Assembly: GCA_017437095.1 (NCBI GenBank)
Contig: JAFSBW010000005.1
Span: forward strand, 1-54,019
DNA: 54,019 nucleotides
Source of the DNA: Oscillospiraceae bacterium
Lineage (GTDB): Bacteria > Bacillota > Clostridia > Oscillospirales > Oscillospiraceae
Direction: 5' to 3'
In this document: piece by piece, positions 23,755-31,632 of the stretch
Layout of the letters: each line of letters starts with the position of its first letter
Numbering within the stretch: position 1 is the first letter of the stretch
Program-made: the position numbers and the translations under genes
Notes under the pieces: generated by a model
What the model was told of the DNA's origin: nothing
Database searches by the model: none
Seen by the model: the letters and a program-made list of their open reading frames with translations, nothing else

Positions 23755-24908
23755 TGCTTTGCCTGGTAGACAACTTTGCCGTCTACGATGGTGGTATAAG
23801 CCTGAGCGCAAACGCTGGTAAGGGGGTCTGCCGTCCAGATCACCACATCGCCGTCCTTTCCCGGCTCCAAAGAGCCTACCCGGTGGTCAATGCCCACGGA
23901 AACGGCAGGGTTGATGGTAATGGCCCGCCAGGCTTCCTCCATAGGAAGGCCTGCATCGGCGGCCATACCGGCGCACATAGGCAGATACTGCAAGGGGATC
24001 ACGGGAGCATCGGTAATGATGCTTACCTTTACACCTGCTTCGTGAAGGATGCCGGGGGTGGTAAAGCTCTTGTTTGCCAGCTCGATCTTGCTCTTGGAGC
24101 CCAGGGACGGGCCGACAAAGGCAGGATACCCTTCCTTGGCAAGCTCATCGGCGATGATCGCGCCATCAGTGCAGTGGTCCAGGGTAAGCTTTACGCCAAA
24201 CTCCTTGGCGATCCGGATGCTGGTAAGGATGTCATCGGCCCGGTGGGCATGGCATTTCAGGGGGAGCTTGCCCTCCAATACGGGGATCATAGCTTCCAGC
24301 TTCATATCAAAGCCGGGGTTTTTGCCCTGGGCTTTGTCCTGCATATAGCGCTGGGTTTTAAACAGCAGCTCCCGCAGCACGGCCGCAACGCCCATACGGG
24401 TCATAGGCGCTTTTTTAGCACCCTGACCATAGCAGCGCTTGGGATTTTCACCAAAGGCGCACTTCATGGCGATGGGATCTTTTACGATCATATTGTCCAC
24501 ACGGTTGCCCCAAAGCTTGATGGCTACAAAAGTACCGCCCACCACATTGGCGCTGCCCGGGCCGGTGCAAGCGGTGGTCACGCCGCCCTGCAAAGCCAAA
24601 GCAAAGGCTTCGTCCTGGGGATAGATGGAATCGATAGCCCGCATTTGCGGGGTGACGGGGTCGACGATCTCGTTGTAGTCCTTGCCCTCCCAGCCTACGG
24701 CTTCGTTATCAAGGCCGATATGGCAGTGGGCATCCACGCAGCCGGGGGTAACCAAGCGCCCCTGGGCATCGATCACCTGGCAGCCCTCGGGGGCTTCGAT
24801 AGTCTCGGCAACACGCAGGATCTTTCCGTTGTCACCAATGAGCACAGCGCTGTTTTCCATGTCCGGCCCCACCATGGGCTTGATATATCCGTTTTTGATC
24901 AGCAGCAT
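23751..24908 (-). CDS. Amidohydrolase-family metallohydrolase
   Basis: 385 aa. The HxH metal site is VDAHCHIGLDNEA (residues ~60); further ligands include KCHAHRADDI and TLDHCTDG, and the C-terminal ITDAPVIP supplies the Asp. The tail ends with the usual VGSLEPGKDGDVVIW and YTTIVDGKVVYQ. It resembles imidazolonepropionase/dihydroorotase-like amidohydrolases in the subtype with two His near 230-260. The substrate is unknown, probably a cyclic amide or peptide-like compound. The start ATG 24908 follows AGGAGG. It is coupled to the downstream YhcC-type gene. Confidence 0.85.
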   Translation of the reverse strand: MLLIKNGYIKPMVGPDMENSAVLIGDNGKILRVAETIEAPEGCQVIDAQGRLVTPGCVDAHCHIGLDNEAVGWEGKDYNEIVDPVTPQMRAIDSIYPQDEAFALALQGGVTTACTGPGSANVVGGTFVAIKLWGNRVDNMIVKDPIAMKCAFGENPKRCYGQGAKKAPMTRMGVAAVLRELLFKTQRYMQDKAQGKNPGFDMKLEAMIPVLEGKLPLKCHAHRADDILTSIRIAKEFGVKLTLDHCTDGAIIADELAKEGYPAFVGPSLGSKSKIELANKSFTTPGILHEAGVKVSIITDAPVIPLQYLPMCAGMAADAGLPMEEAWRAITINPAVSVGIDHRVGSLEPGKDGDVVIWTADPLTSVCAQAYTTIVDGKVVYQAKQ

Positions 24909-24939
24909 AGCAATTCCTCCTATTTTTACGGTTTTCTTT

Positions 24940-24968
24940 ATTTTACTATAAGCAAAAGCCGATTGCAA
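24940..24968 (-). promoter_or_regulatory. Promoter of the amidohydrolase operon
   Basis: Minus strand TTGCAA (24968-24963), 17-bp spacer, TAAAAT (24945-24940). Confidence 0.6.
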
Positions 24969-25088
24969 CGCCCGTAAAAAAATATTGCGCAAAACGGTTG
25001 CTCGTCTTCACACAAGGCCATACCCGGCGTCCGTACTTGACTTTTAAGCGCTCTTGTAGTAAAAGAAGCAATAAAAGGGTATTTCTCT

Positions 25089-25116
25089 TTAACTAGCGTT
25101 TTAAATATGATATAAT
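25089..25116 (+). promoter_or_regulatory. Promoter of the DUF4304 gene
   Basis: TTAACT (25089-25094), 16-bp spacer, TATAAT (25111-25116), 23 bp before the ATG. Confidence 0.5.
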
Positions 25117-25139
25117 CGTGGAGTAAAGGAGTGATGAGA

Positions 25140-25598
25140 ATGGAACATACAGAGATCTACGATTATTTTCTATCCAGAGTACAAGCTGACCTTTCTAAAT
25201 ATGGATATAGTCGTAGTGGTAAAGGAACCTTGTTTTATCGCTACTCTGCAGATAAGAAAGTAGCTTGCGCCATTGAAATGCAAAAATCCGCATTTAATTA
25301 TCCCGGCAGTACATCATTTACCTTTAATCTTCTTTGCGTTGGGATATTTGAATTGAGTGGGTACTCCAATGGCAGATTGACCGTACCGGCAATAAGAGCC
25401 TGCCTTCAAAATGCCTTCATCTCAAAAAGAATAGGATCTCTTTGTCGTGGTCGCGACTATTGGTGGAAAATTACAGACGAGATACTAAATATGTATCGAT
25501 TAGAGGAGTATTACGATAGATTCATTCAAATAGACATCAAGAAGAGTGCCGAATATTTAGATGAACTAGCCATGAAAAAAGGGCACATATACCGGTAA
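25140..25598 (+). CDS. DUF4304-like protein, AT-rich (possible recent acquisition)
   Basis: 152 aa. The layout (DLSKYGYSRSGKGTLFYRYSADKK..., IEMQKSAFNYPGSTSFTFNLLCVGIFELSG) matches DUF4304 proteins, which often occur near polymorphic toxins or in accessory DNA; function unknown. The gene and its flanks are visibly AT-rich with A/T-ending codons, unlike all neighbours, and it lies next to tRNA-Ser(TGA), a common landing site for foreign DNA. The start ATG 25140 is 8 bases after AGGAG; GTG 25131 and ATG 25134 overlap that site and are less likely. Confidence 0.75.
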   Translation: MEHTEIYDYFLSRVQADLSKYGYSRSGKGTLFYRYSADKKVACAIEMQKSAFNYPGSTSFTFNLLCVGIFELSGYSNGRLTVPAIRACLQNAFISKRIGSLCRGRDYWWKITDEILNMYRLEEYYDRFIQIDIKKSAEYLDELAMKKGHIYR

Positions 25599-25659
25599 AA
25601 GATGTACTTTGGGTTATTTTTACCCCCACTTATATACTTTTAATTGCTCTTTCACATAA

Positions 25660-25686
25660 AAAAAGCACCCCATTGGGGTGCTTTTT
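25660..25686. terminator. Terminator of tRNA-Ser(TGA)
   Basis: Stem GCACCCC (25665-25671) / GGGGTGC (25675-25681) flanked by A-run and T-run; works for the minus-strand tRNA and for the DUF4304 gene. Confidence 0.88.
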
Positions 25687-25687
25687 A

Positions 25688-25776
25688 TGGCGGAGGATGT
25701 GGGATTCGAACCCACGGTGGGTTTCCCCATCACCAGTTTTCAAGACTGGCTCCTTAAACCACTCGGACAACCCTCC
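25688..25776 (-). tRNA. tRNA-Ser(TGA)
   Basis: 89 nt with encoded CCA, on the minus strand. Acceptor GGAGGGT/ATCCTCC (one G-U), anticodon stem CCAGT/ACTGG with loop CTTGAAA (anticodon TGA, reading UCA), long variable arm, T-loop TTCGAAT. Unlike the other three tRNAs here, I find no inverted T-arm copy beyond its terminator. Confidence 0.96.
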
Positions 25777-25786
25777 ATTGGCCTTG

Positions 25787-25815
25787 ATGATAGCATTTTT
25801 ATTAGCAAAAGTCAA
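25787..25815 (-). promoter_or_regulatory. Promoter of tRNA-Ser(TGA)
   Basis: Minus strand TTGACT (25815-25810), 17-bp spacer, extended -10 TGC-TATCAT (25792-25787). Confidence 0.8.
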
Positions 25816-25892
25816 GGGCGGCTGGCATAAGGAGTGACCTGAGCGCATTCAATAGTGGCAGGTGCGATCAAAACCAAAACGGAGGGGATACC

Positions 25893-26408
25893 ATGAAAAA
25901 ATGGCTGGTGTTGGCTCTAGCGGTGCTGCTTTGCGGCTGCGCTAAAACGGAATACGAAACTATGGCCGATGAATATACGCCCTTGCCGCCGGAGCAAATG
26001 GCCCGGATGGTACTCAGCTTTGATTCGGATCAGGAGGTTGCTTCCATGGAAGCCGGGGAGCAGGAGAGCATCTGCTTTTGCGATGGCTATACCCTTACCC
26101 GGCAGGTAATGGAAGCTGGGGATCTGGACAAAACGCTGCGCCGGGTTACCGGCTACAGCCGGGAAAACCTGCGCATTATGAAGCAAAACCAGGACGGCTG
26201 CAAGCGGTATGACTTTGTATGGAGCTGCGCCGGGGAAGGGGGCAGCCAGATCGGCCGGGGGAGCATCCTCGACGACGGAAGCTACCACTATGTAGTAACG
26301 GTTATGGCTTCTGAGGATCAGGCCGGGGCGCTGAAAGATACCTGGAACGGGATATTCTCCTCGTTTTCTCTTAATACTGCTCCAGAGCCTGGGCGCACAG
26401 AGCCTTAA
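25893..26408 (+). CDS. Hypothetical lipoprotein
   Basis: 171 aa. A short lipoprotein signal MKKWLVLALAVLLCGC places lipidated Cys at ~16, so the mature part is outside the membrane. The body has three further cysteines (SICFCDGYT, VWSCAGEGG) and no recognised domain. GGAGGGG lies before the ATG. Its last 38 bp overlap, tail to tail, the end of the WYL regulator gene, so its C-terminus (TAPEPGRTEP) shares DNA with that gene. Confidence 0.75.
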   Translation: MKKWLVLALAVLLCGCAKTEYETMADEYTPLPPEQMARMVLSFDSDQEVASMEAGEQESICFCDGYTLTRQVMEAGDLDKTLRRVTGYSRENLRIMKQNQDGCKRYDFVWSCAGEGGSQIGRGSILDDGSYHYVVTVMASEDQAGALKDTWNGIFSSFSLNTAPEPGRTEP

Positions 26409-27345
26409 ATTCCTCCACTACGCTCTGGGGGTGGAGGATCTTGACCTCGTTACCAAAGCCCAGCAGCCAGCTCAGGAACATGGGGGAAACGGCCACCTTT
26501 ACAGTTACATTAAAGTGGTCTTCATCCTCAGGGATGAGCATAGCATCCCGGCCGAAGCGGTCTACTGCCACATTCAGGAGCTTACGGTGGAAGCGCAGCT
26601 TTACATCGGTCAGCTCGCCGCCGAACATGAAGAAAAGGCGCTGGGCGTGCTCGTTCAGCGCTTTTCCCGTAAGCTCGGGGCAGGGGATGCGCTTGTCGTC
26701 CGTAAGGCGGATATCGCTCATGCGGTCTACCCGATAGTGGGTAATGCCACGGCGCTCCGAGTGAGCCAGCAGATAGCAGTTTTCATTGTCCTGGCACAGG
26801 CCGTAGGGGCTGGCCACATAGGGCTTTTCCCGGTATTTGCGCTTGCCGCCAAAGTCCCAATCGAAATAGCGGAAGGTGATCTGCTTATTCTGGCCGATGG
26901 CTTCCTGGATAGCATCTACATTGTAGTAGATGGTTTCGTTCATGCTCTTTACCCGGCCGGAAACCAGCACATTGCGGCGGATCATCTTAGCTTCGTCTTC
27001 GTTGCATTCTTTGCAAAGCTTTTCGATCAGCTCACGGGATTTGCGCTCGGTAAGATATTTGCTGGACTGCACGGCATCCACCAGCAGCTTCAGCTCCGGG
27101 GCTTCAAAGTTGCGGCTGGCCAGGTAGTAGCCGCCGTTCTTGCCGGGGATAGACAGAATATCGTCGCCATAATCCATCAGGGCGGCAACATCAGAATAAA
27201 TGGTCTTGCGGTCGGCGCTGATATTGTGCTTGTCCAGCATGGTAATCAGCTCATTTGCTCTCACGGGGTGCCCCTCGTGGGAGTATTTTTGTAGATAATC
27301 CCGGATATAGAGGATCTTTAGCTTCTGATTGTCGGACTTCGGCAT
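26371..27345 (-). CDS. WYL-domain transcriptional regulator (YafY type)
   Basis: 324 aa. The N-terminal HTH (ILYIRDYLQKYSHEGHPVRANELITMLDKHNISADRKTIYSDVAAL) is followed by a WYL ligand-sensing domain (ITFRYFDWDFGGKRKYREKPYVASPYGLCQDNENCYLLAHSER; YRVDRMSDIRL) and a C-terminal WCX-type segment ending SWLLGFGNEVKILHPQSVVEEF. WYL domains sense nucleotides or nucleic-acid fragments and control DNA-damage or defence genes. The divergent neighbour is endonuclease IV, a plausible link to DNA repair. The start ATG 27345 follows AGGAGG. Confidence 0.9.
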   Translation of the reverse strand: MPKSDNQKLKILYIRDYLQKYSHEGHPVRANELITMLDKHNISADRKTIYSDVAALMDYGDDILSIPGKNGGYYLASRNFEAPELKLLVDAVQSSKYLTERKSRELIEKLCKECNEDEAKMIRRNVLVSGRVKSMNETIYYNVDAIQEAIGQNKQITFRYFDWDFGGKRKYREKPYVASPYGLCQDNENCYLLAHSERRGITHYRVDRMSDIRLTDDKRIPCPELTGKALNEHAQRLFFMFGGELTDVKLRFHRKLLNVAVDRFGRDAMLIPEDEDHFNVTVKVAVSPMFLSWLLGFGNEVKILHPQSVVEEFKALCAQALEQY

Positions 27346-27377
27346 GGTAAAGCCTCCTAACAAAGGTTATTTTAAAT

Positions 27378-27406
27378 ATTATAGCACATATATTCTATAT
27401 TGTGAA
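27378..27406 (-). promoter_or_regulatory. Promoter of the WYL regulator
   Basis: Minus strand TTCACA (27406-27401), 17-bp spacer, extended -10 TGC-TATAAT (27383-27378). Confidence 0.65.
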
Positions 27407-27415
27407 TCCAAAAAT

Positions 27416-27444
27416 TTGCTTTTTTTTCGGATATGTGGTATTAT
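27416..27444 (+). promoter_or_regulatory. nfo: Promoter of endonuclease IV gene
   Basis: TTGCTT (27416-27421), 17-bp spacer, TATTAT (27439-27444). It begins 10 bp from the -35 box of the divergent WYL gene, so one bound protein could affect both. Confidence 0.6.
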
Positions 27445-27473
27445 GATAGCTAATATCAAAGGAGGGCGTTTGC

Positions 27474-28295
27474 ATGAGATATTTAGGCTGCCATCTTTCT
27501 GCGGCTTCCGGCTTTGCGGCGGCTGTGGATACCGCCAAAAGCATTGGGGCGAATACCTTTGCGTTCTTTACCCGCAACCCCAGGGGAAGCAAGGCAAAAG
27601 CGGAGGATGCCGCCGATGCTGCTTTGGCTATGGACAAGCTTGGCAATTACGGCTTTGGCCCTTTGGTAGCCCATGGGGCGTACACCATGAATTTATGTAC
27701 TGCGGACGCCGATGCCCGGGCCTTTGCTGCCGATATTTTGGCGGATGATCTGCGGCGTATGGCGGCGCTGCCCGGTAACCTTTATAATTTCCACCCCGGC
27801 AGCCATGTAGGCCAGGGGGAAGAGGCGGGCATCGGCTATATTGTAGATGCGCTGAAAAAGGCAATTGCCCCGGGGTACCCGGTTACCGTGCTGCTGGAAA
27901 CCATGGCCGGCAAGGGCAGCGAGATCGGCGGCAGCTTTGAAAGCCTAAGGGCCATTATAGACGGCGTAGGCAGCAATGACATTGGCGTTTGCCTGGATAC
28001 CTGCCATGTGTATGACGCCGGGTATGACATAGTGAACGATTTGGAGGGCGTTTTGCAGGAATTTGACCGGGTGATCGGCCTGCACTGGCTGAAAGCGCTC
28101 CACCTGAACGATTCTAAGAATCCCTTTGCCAGCCATAAAGATCGGCATGAATGCATCGGCAAGGGAAGCCTGGGGCTGGAAACCTTCCGGGCCATTGTAA
28201 ATCACCCCGCCCTGCAGGGCCTGCCCATGATCTTGGAAACGCCTAACGAGCTTGCGGGCTACCAAAAAGAAATTGAACTTTTGAACTCGCTGTAA
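27474..28295 (+). CDS. nfo: Endonuclease IV (AP endonuclease)
   Basis: 273 aa. All signature segments of the Nfo TIM barrel are present: GCHLSAASG at the N-terminus, NFHPGSHVG, VLLETMAGKGSEIGGSF, VCLDTCHVYDAGYDI and HLNDSKNPFASHKDRHECIGKG, supplying the trinuclear zinc ligands. It cleaves DNA 5' of abasic sites in base-excision repair. GGAGGG precedes the ATG. It is divergent from the WYL regulator with closely spaced promoters, and is followed after 22 bp by the FHA-FtsW gene. Confidence 0.95.
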   Translation: MRYLGCHLSAASGFAAAVDTAKSIGANTFAFFTRNPRGSKAKAEDAADAALAMDKLGNYGFGPLVAHGAYTMNLCTADADARAFAADILADDLRRMAALPGNLYNFHPGSHVGQGEEAGIGYIVDALKKAIAPGYPVTVLLETMAGKGSEIGGSFESLRAIIDGVGSNDIGVCLDTCHVYDAGYDIVNDLEGVLQEFDRVIGLHWLKALHLNDSKNPFASHKDRHECIGKGSLGLETFRAIVNHPALQGLPMILETPNELAGYQKEIELLNSL

Positions 28296-28317
28296 TTCTT
28301 AGAAAGGAGGTAACCCA

Positions 28318-30036
28318 ATGCCAGATTTTTCCCAGCTGGCCCAAGCGAAGGACAGCTACATTTATGTATACGATACGGTTTTGCGCTACCTCCTGCCTGC
28401 TCTGGTATTTTTGCTTTTATGGCGGGTTTGCAAGCCGCTGCTTACCTTCCGGCGAGAGCCGGAGATCTGGGCCTGGCTTGTGCTGGAAAGCGGCAAAAAG
28501 ATCCCCATTACCCATTGGGAAAATGTGATCGGCCGCAGCAAACGCAGCGATATCGTGGTGGATTTTCCCACAGTTTCCCGCAACCATGCGGTTTTGCGCC
28601 GCTATGCCGACGGCTCCTGGACTGTTCGGGATGCGGATTCAAAAACCGGCATATTCGTAAACGGAAGCCAGACACCTTTCGCGGAGCTTGCCGAGGAGGA
28701 TGTTTTGACCATCGGCGGCATCCCTATGCAGCTGGTGCCTATCTCCCGCAAGCAGGAAAAGCGCCAGGCTAAGCTGCGCACCAAAGCCGCCGGCCCGGTA
28801 AGCACTATGGTGAATTTGCTGCTGCTTACGGCTATTCAGATCTTGCTGCTGCTGGGCTTTTTGCTGGGCGGCCAGCAGGAGCATGCTCAATCCATCGCCC
28901 TGGGCTTTGGCGGCATTATGGCCACTGAGTGGGGCTTGCTGCTGTTTACCCTGATGCTTCGCCGTACCGCCTTTGAAGCGGAAACCATCGCTTTCTTTTT
29001 ATGCAGCCTGGGCATGGCGGCTATTGCCACGGTGCGCCCCGGGGAAGCTGGCAAGCAGCTTATTGCTTTGTTATTGGGCGTGGCTACCTTCCTTGTGGTG
29101 GGCTGGTCTCTGCGGGATCTGGAGCGGGCGCAAAAGGCCCGGTATCTGGCCGCGGTTGCGGGCATCGGCTTTTTGATCCTTACGCTGATCTTCGGCAAAG
29201 AGGAGCACGGTGCGAAAAGCTGGATCCAGCTTGGGTCTATGACCTTGCAGCCCTCGGAGCTGAGCAAGGTGTGCTTTGTGTTCGTAGGCGCTTCTACCAT
29301 GGAGCGGGTAGTAAGCAAGCATAACCTTTGGCTGTTTATTGCTTATTCTGTGGCAATTTGCGGATGCCTGGCGCTGATGAACGACTTTGGCACGGCGCTG
29401 GTATTCTTTGTTGCTTTTTTGGTGATCGCCTTTATGCGCTCCGGCAGCGTTGGCACGGTTGGCTTGGCCATTACCGGCCTGGGCTTTGCGGGGGTTATGG
29501 CCCTGCGCATTGCGCCCCATGCCCTGCGCCGCTTTGCAACCTGGCGGCATATTTGGGAAGACCCCCTGAATGCCGGCTACCAGCAGACCAGAAGCCTGAT
29601 GTGCATTGCTTCCGGCGGCCTTTTCGGCCTGGGTGCAGGCAATGGCTGGATGAAAAACAATTTTGCTGCCGATTCGGATATGGTGTTTGCTACCGTTTCC
29701 GAAGAATGGGGCTTGCTCATTGCCATTATGGCGGTGCTGAGTACAGTAGCACTGGCGGTGTTCGCGGTGCGGTGCGCCGCGGTTGGCCGCAGCAGCTTTT
29801 ATACCATTGGCGCTTGCACCGCAGCCAGCATTTTGATCATGCAGGTTATGCTCAATGTGTTGGGCACGGTAGATGCCCTGCCCCTTACCGGCGTTACTTT
29901 CCCCTTCCTTTCCAACGGCGGCACCAGCATGATCTGCGCCTGGGGTCTGCTGGGCTTTATGAAATCCGCCGATACCCGGCAGAATGCCAGCTTTGCCGTG
30001 CGCATTACCAAAGAGGGGAGGGATACGGATGAATAG
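28318..30036 (+). CDS. FHA domain fused to FtsW/RodA/SpoVE SEDS glycosyltransferase
   Basis: 572 aa. After an N-terminal membrane segment (LRYLLPALVFLLLWRV), residues ~62-115 form an FHA domain (VIGRSKRSDIVVDFPTVSRNHAVLRR...TGIFVNG), which binds phosphothreonine. The C-terminal ~430 residues are a SEDS polymerase with about ten helices, including GAKSWIQLGSMTLQPSELSKV and the late VTFPFLSNGGTSM, as in FtsW/RodA. The fusion suggests peptidoglycan polymerisation tied to a Ser/Thr kinase signal; no kinase gene is in the window. AAGGAGG precedes the ATG. The PBP gene overlaps its end by 8 bp, giving a SEDS-PBP pair. Confidence 0.93.
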   Translation: MPDFSQLAQAKDSYIYVYDTVLRYLLPALVFLLLWRVCKPLLTFRREPEIWAWLVLESGKKIPITHWENVIGRSKRSDIVVDFPTVSRNHAVLRRYADGSWTVRDADSKTGIFVNGSQTPFAELAEEDVLTIGGIPMQLVPISRKQEKRQAKLRTKAAGPVSTMVNLLLLTAIQILLLLGFLLGGQQEHAQSIALGFGGIMATEWGLLLFTLMLRRTAFEAETIAFFLCSLGMAAIATVRPGEAGKQLIALLLGVATFLVVGWSLRDLERAQKARYLAAVAGIGFLILTLIFGKEEHGAKSWIQLGSMTLQPSELSKVCFVFVGASTMERVVSKHNLWLFIAYSVAICGCLALMNDFGTALVFFVAFLVIAFMRSGSVGTVGLAITGLGFAGVMALRIAPHALRRFATWRHIWEDPLNAGYQQTRSLMCIASGGLFGLGAGNGWMKNNFAADSDMVFATVSEEWGLLIAIMAVLSTVALAVFAVRCAAVGRSSFYTIGACTAASILIMQVMLNVLGTVDALPLTGVTFPFLSNGGTSMICAWGLLGFMKSADTRQNASFAVRITKEGRDTDE

Positions 30037-31381
30037 AGTAGCTTCCAGAGCCATGATCGCTATGGTGCTGGTGCTGGCGCTGCTAGGCGGCATGGTGTTT
30101 TTCTGCGCGGAGTATATCTCCAAGGCGAAAACCTGGGTGCAAGAGCCAGGCTCTCCTCATCTGTACCAAAACGGCAAGATCGCCCAGGGCTTGATTTTGG
30201 ATGCTGACGGCGCGGTTTTGCTGGATCTTTCCGGGAATAAGACTTATGCGCCGGATGCCCAGGTGCGCAAGGCTACTATGCATTGGCTGGGTGACCGCAC
30301 CGGGAACATTGCGCCTACCGTTGCCAAGACCTATCACGAAGCTATGGTGCTTTACGATATTGCCAACGGCATCTATTCATACGGCAGCGCTAAGGGGCGT
30401 GTTCACCTTACTCTGTCCTCCCGGCTGCAAACCGCTGCGCTGAAAGCGCTGGGCGACCGAAAGGGAACGGTTGCGGTGTATAATTACCGCACGGGAGAGC
30501 TGATCTGCGCCGTTACTACCCCTACCTACGATCCTGACAATATGCCTAACATTGCTGCCGATACCTCCGGCGCATACGAGGGCGTATATATGAACCGCTT
30601 TTTGCAGAACACCTATACCCCCGGCTCTATTTTCAAGATCGTTACCCTGGCAGTTGCCCTGGAGAGCATCCCGGATGCCCGGGAGCTTACTTTCAGCTGT
30701 GACGGCGAATATGAGATCGGCTCCGGCAAGGTCACCTGCGAAAGCCGCCATGGGCAGCAGACTTTGAAGCAGGCTTTTGCCAATTCCTGCAACTGCGCCT
30801 TTGCCGAGCTGGTTACCATGGTTGGCCGGGACAAGCTGCAGCAATATGTGGAGCTTTTTGGCATTATGGACAGTGTTAGCTTCGACGGCTTTGAAACCAA
30901 GCGGGGCAATTTCGACCTGAGCGATGCCTATAACGAAAACCTTTGCTGGAGCGGCATCGGCCAGTATACCGATCTGATCAACCCCTGCGCCTATCTGCGT
31001 TTTGTAGGCGCTATTGCTTCCGGCGGCGCCGGGTATGACCCCTATGTGGTAGACCGGGTAACCGTTGGCAAAAAGACTACCTATGAGGCAAAGCCCATCC
31101 GCCAGGGGCGCATTATGTCCCAGGAAACGGCGGCAACCATCCGGGAGTATATGCGCAACAATGTAGCCAGCAAATATGGCGATGAAAACTTTTTGGGCTT
31201 TACCGTCTGCGCCAAAACCGGCACGGCCCAGGTAAAGGGCCAAAAATCCAACGCTATGTTTACGGGCTTCCTCCTGGACGAAAAGTATCCCTACGCTTTT
31301 ATCGTAGCTGTGGAGAATGCCGGCTATGGGCGAACGGTTTGCGTGCCCATCGTTGCGGCAATTCTGAAAGAACTGGAATAA
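30029..31381 (+). CDS. Class B penicillin-binding protein (PbpA/FtsI-type transpeptidase)
   Basis: 450 aa, short for a class B PBP, with one N-terminal membrane helix (AMIAMVLVLALLGGMVFFCAEYI). Transpeptidase motifs: SxxK in TPGSIFKIV (S200, K203), SxN in FANSCNCAF, and KTG in VCAKTGTAQVKG. The N-terminal dimerisation domain is reduced, as in PbpA-like partners of FHA-FtsW proteins. It cross-links peptidoglycan made by the upstream SEDS protein. The start at ATG 30029 overlaps that gene by 8 bp after GAGGGA; a longer frame from 29984 would cover its C-terminal coding region. Confidence 0.93.
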   Translation: MNRVASRAMIAMVLVLALLGGMVFFCAEYISKAKTWVQEPGSPHLYQNGKIAQGLILDADGAVLLDLSGNKTYAPDAQVRKATMHWLGDRTGNIAPTVAKTYHEAMVLYDIANGIYSYGSAKGRVHLTLSSRLQTAALKALGDRKGTVAVYNYRTGELICAVTTPTYDPDNMPNIAADTSGAYEGVYMNRFLQNTYTPGSIFKIVTLAVALESIPDARELTFSCDGEYEIGSGKVTCESRHGQQTLKQAFANSCNCAFAELVTMVGRDKLQQYVELFGIMDSVSFDGFETKRGNFDLSDAYNENLCWSGIGQYTDLINPCAYLRFVGAIASGGAGYDPYVVDRVTVGKKTTYEAKPIRQGRIMSQETAATIREYMRNNVASKYGDENFLGFTVCAKTGTAQVKGQKSNAMFTGFLLDEKYPYAFIVAVENAGYGRTVCVPIVAAILKELE

Positions 31382-31388
31382 GTTTTAC

Positions 31389-31423
31389 CACCTCCTGCAT
31401 ACACCAATGCAGGGGGTGATTTT
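31389..31423 (+). terminator. Terminator that also masks a ribosome site
   Basis: 12-bp stem CACCTCCTGCAT (31389-31400) / ATGCAGGGGGTG (31407-31418, one T-G pair), then ATTTTTT. The right arm is also the AGGGGGTGAT ribosome site of the small gene starting at TTG 31424, so the left arm CCTCC would hide it. Confidence 0.75.
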
Positions 31424-31576
31424 TTGTGCCGTCGCAACAAGCTGTGGAGCTTCGCCTTTGTGGCCTTTGGCATTGGCCTTTTTATTGGCGGCCGGGTTGG
31501 CAATGGGTTTTTCCCAACCTGCTTTGCCCTGGGGGCTATCGCTGCGGGGATATTATGCCTGCAAAAGCAGGTCTAA
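31424..31576 (+). CDS. Small hydrophobic protein (50 aa)
   Basis: 50 aa from TTG 31424: basic start MCRRNKLW, then two hydrophobic segments (SFAFVAFGIGLFIGGRVG and FFPTCFALGAIAAGILCL), ending LQKQV. The pattern RRN + glycine-rich double helix is like small membrane proteins seen near sporulation genes in Clostridia, but I do not assign a name. AGGGGGTGAT lies 7 bases upstream. The neighbour downstream is a SPOCS-LysM protein. A different frame through the same DNA (31407-31601) is rejected. Confidence 0.6.
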   Translation: MCRRNKLWSFAFVAFGIGLFIGGRVGNGFFPTCFALGAIAAGILCLQKQV

Positions 31577-31632
31577 TCCTACAAACCCCGGCATAGGCTA
31601 GGGCAGAAGACCATGTATTGAGGAGTGATCAA

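Noticed and set aside
29984-30028. Longer PBP start inside the FHA-FtsW gene
   Set aside because: It would cover the SEDS C-terminal codons; ATG 30029 has its own ribosome site and starts just before the membrane helix.
31407-31601. 64-codon frame overlapping the small gene at 31424
   Set aside because: A second frame with a clear ribosome site, basic start and membrane-helix pattern fits better; this one has no ribosome site.
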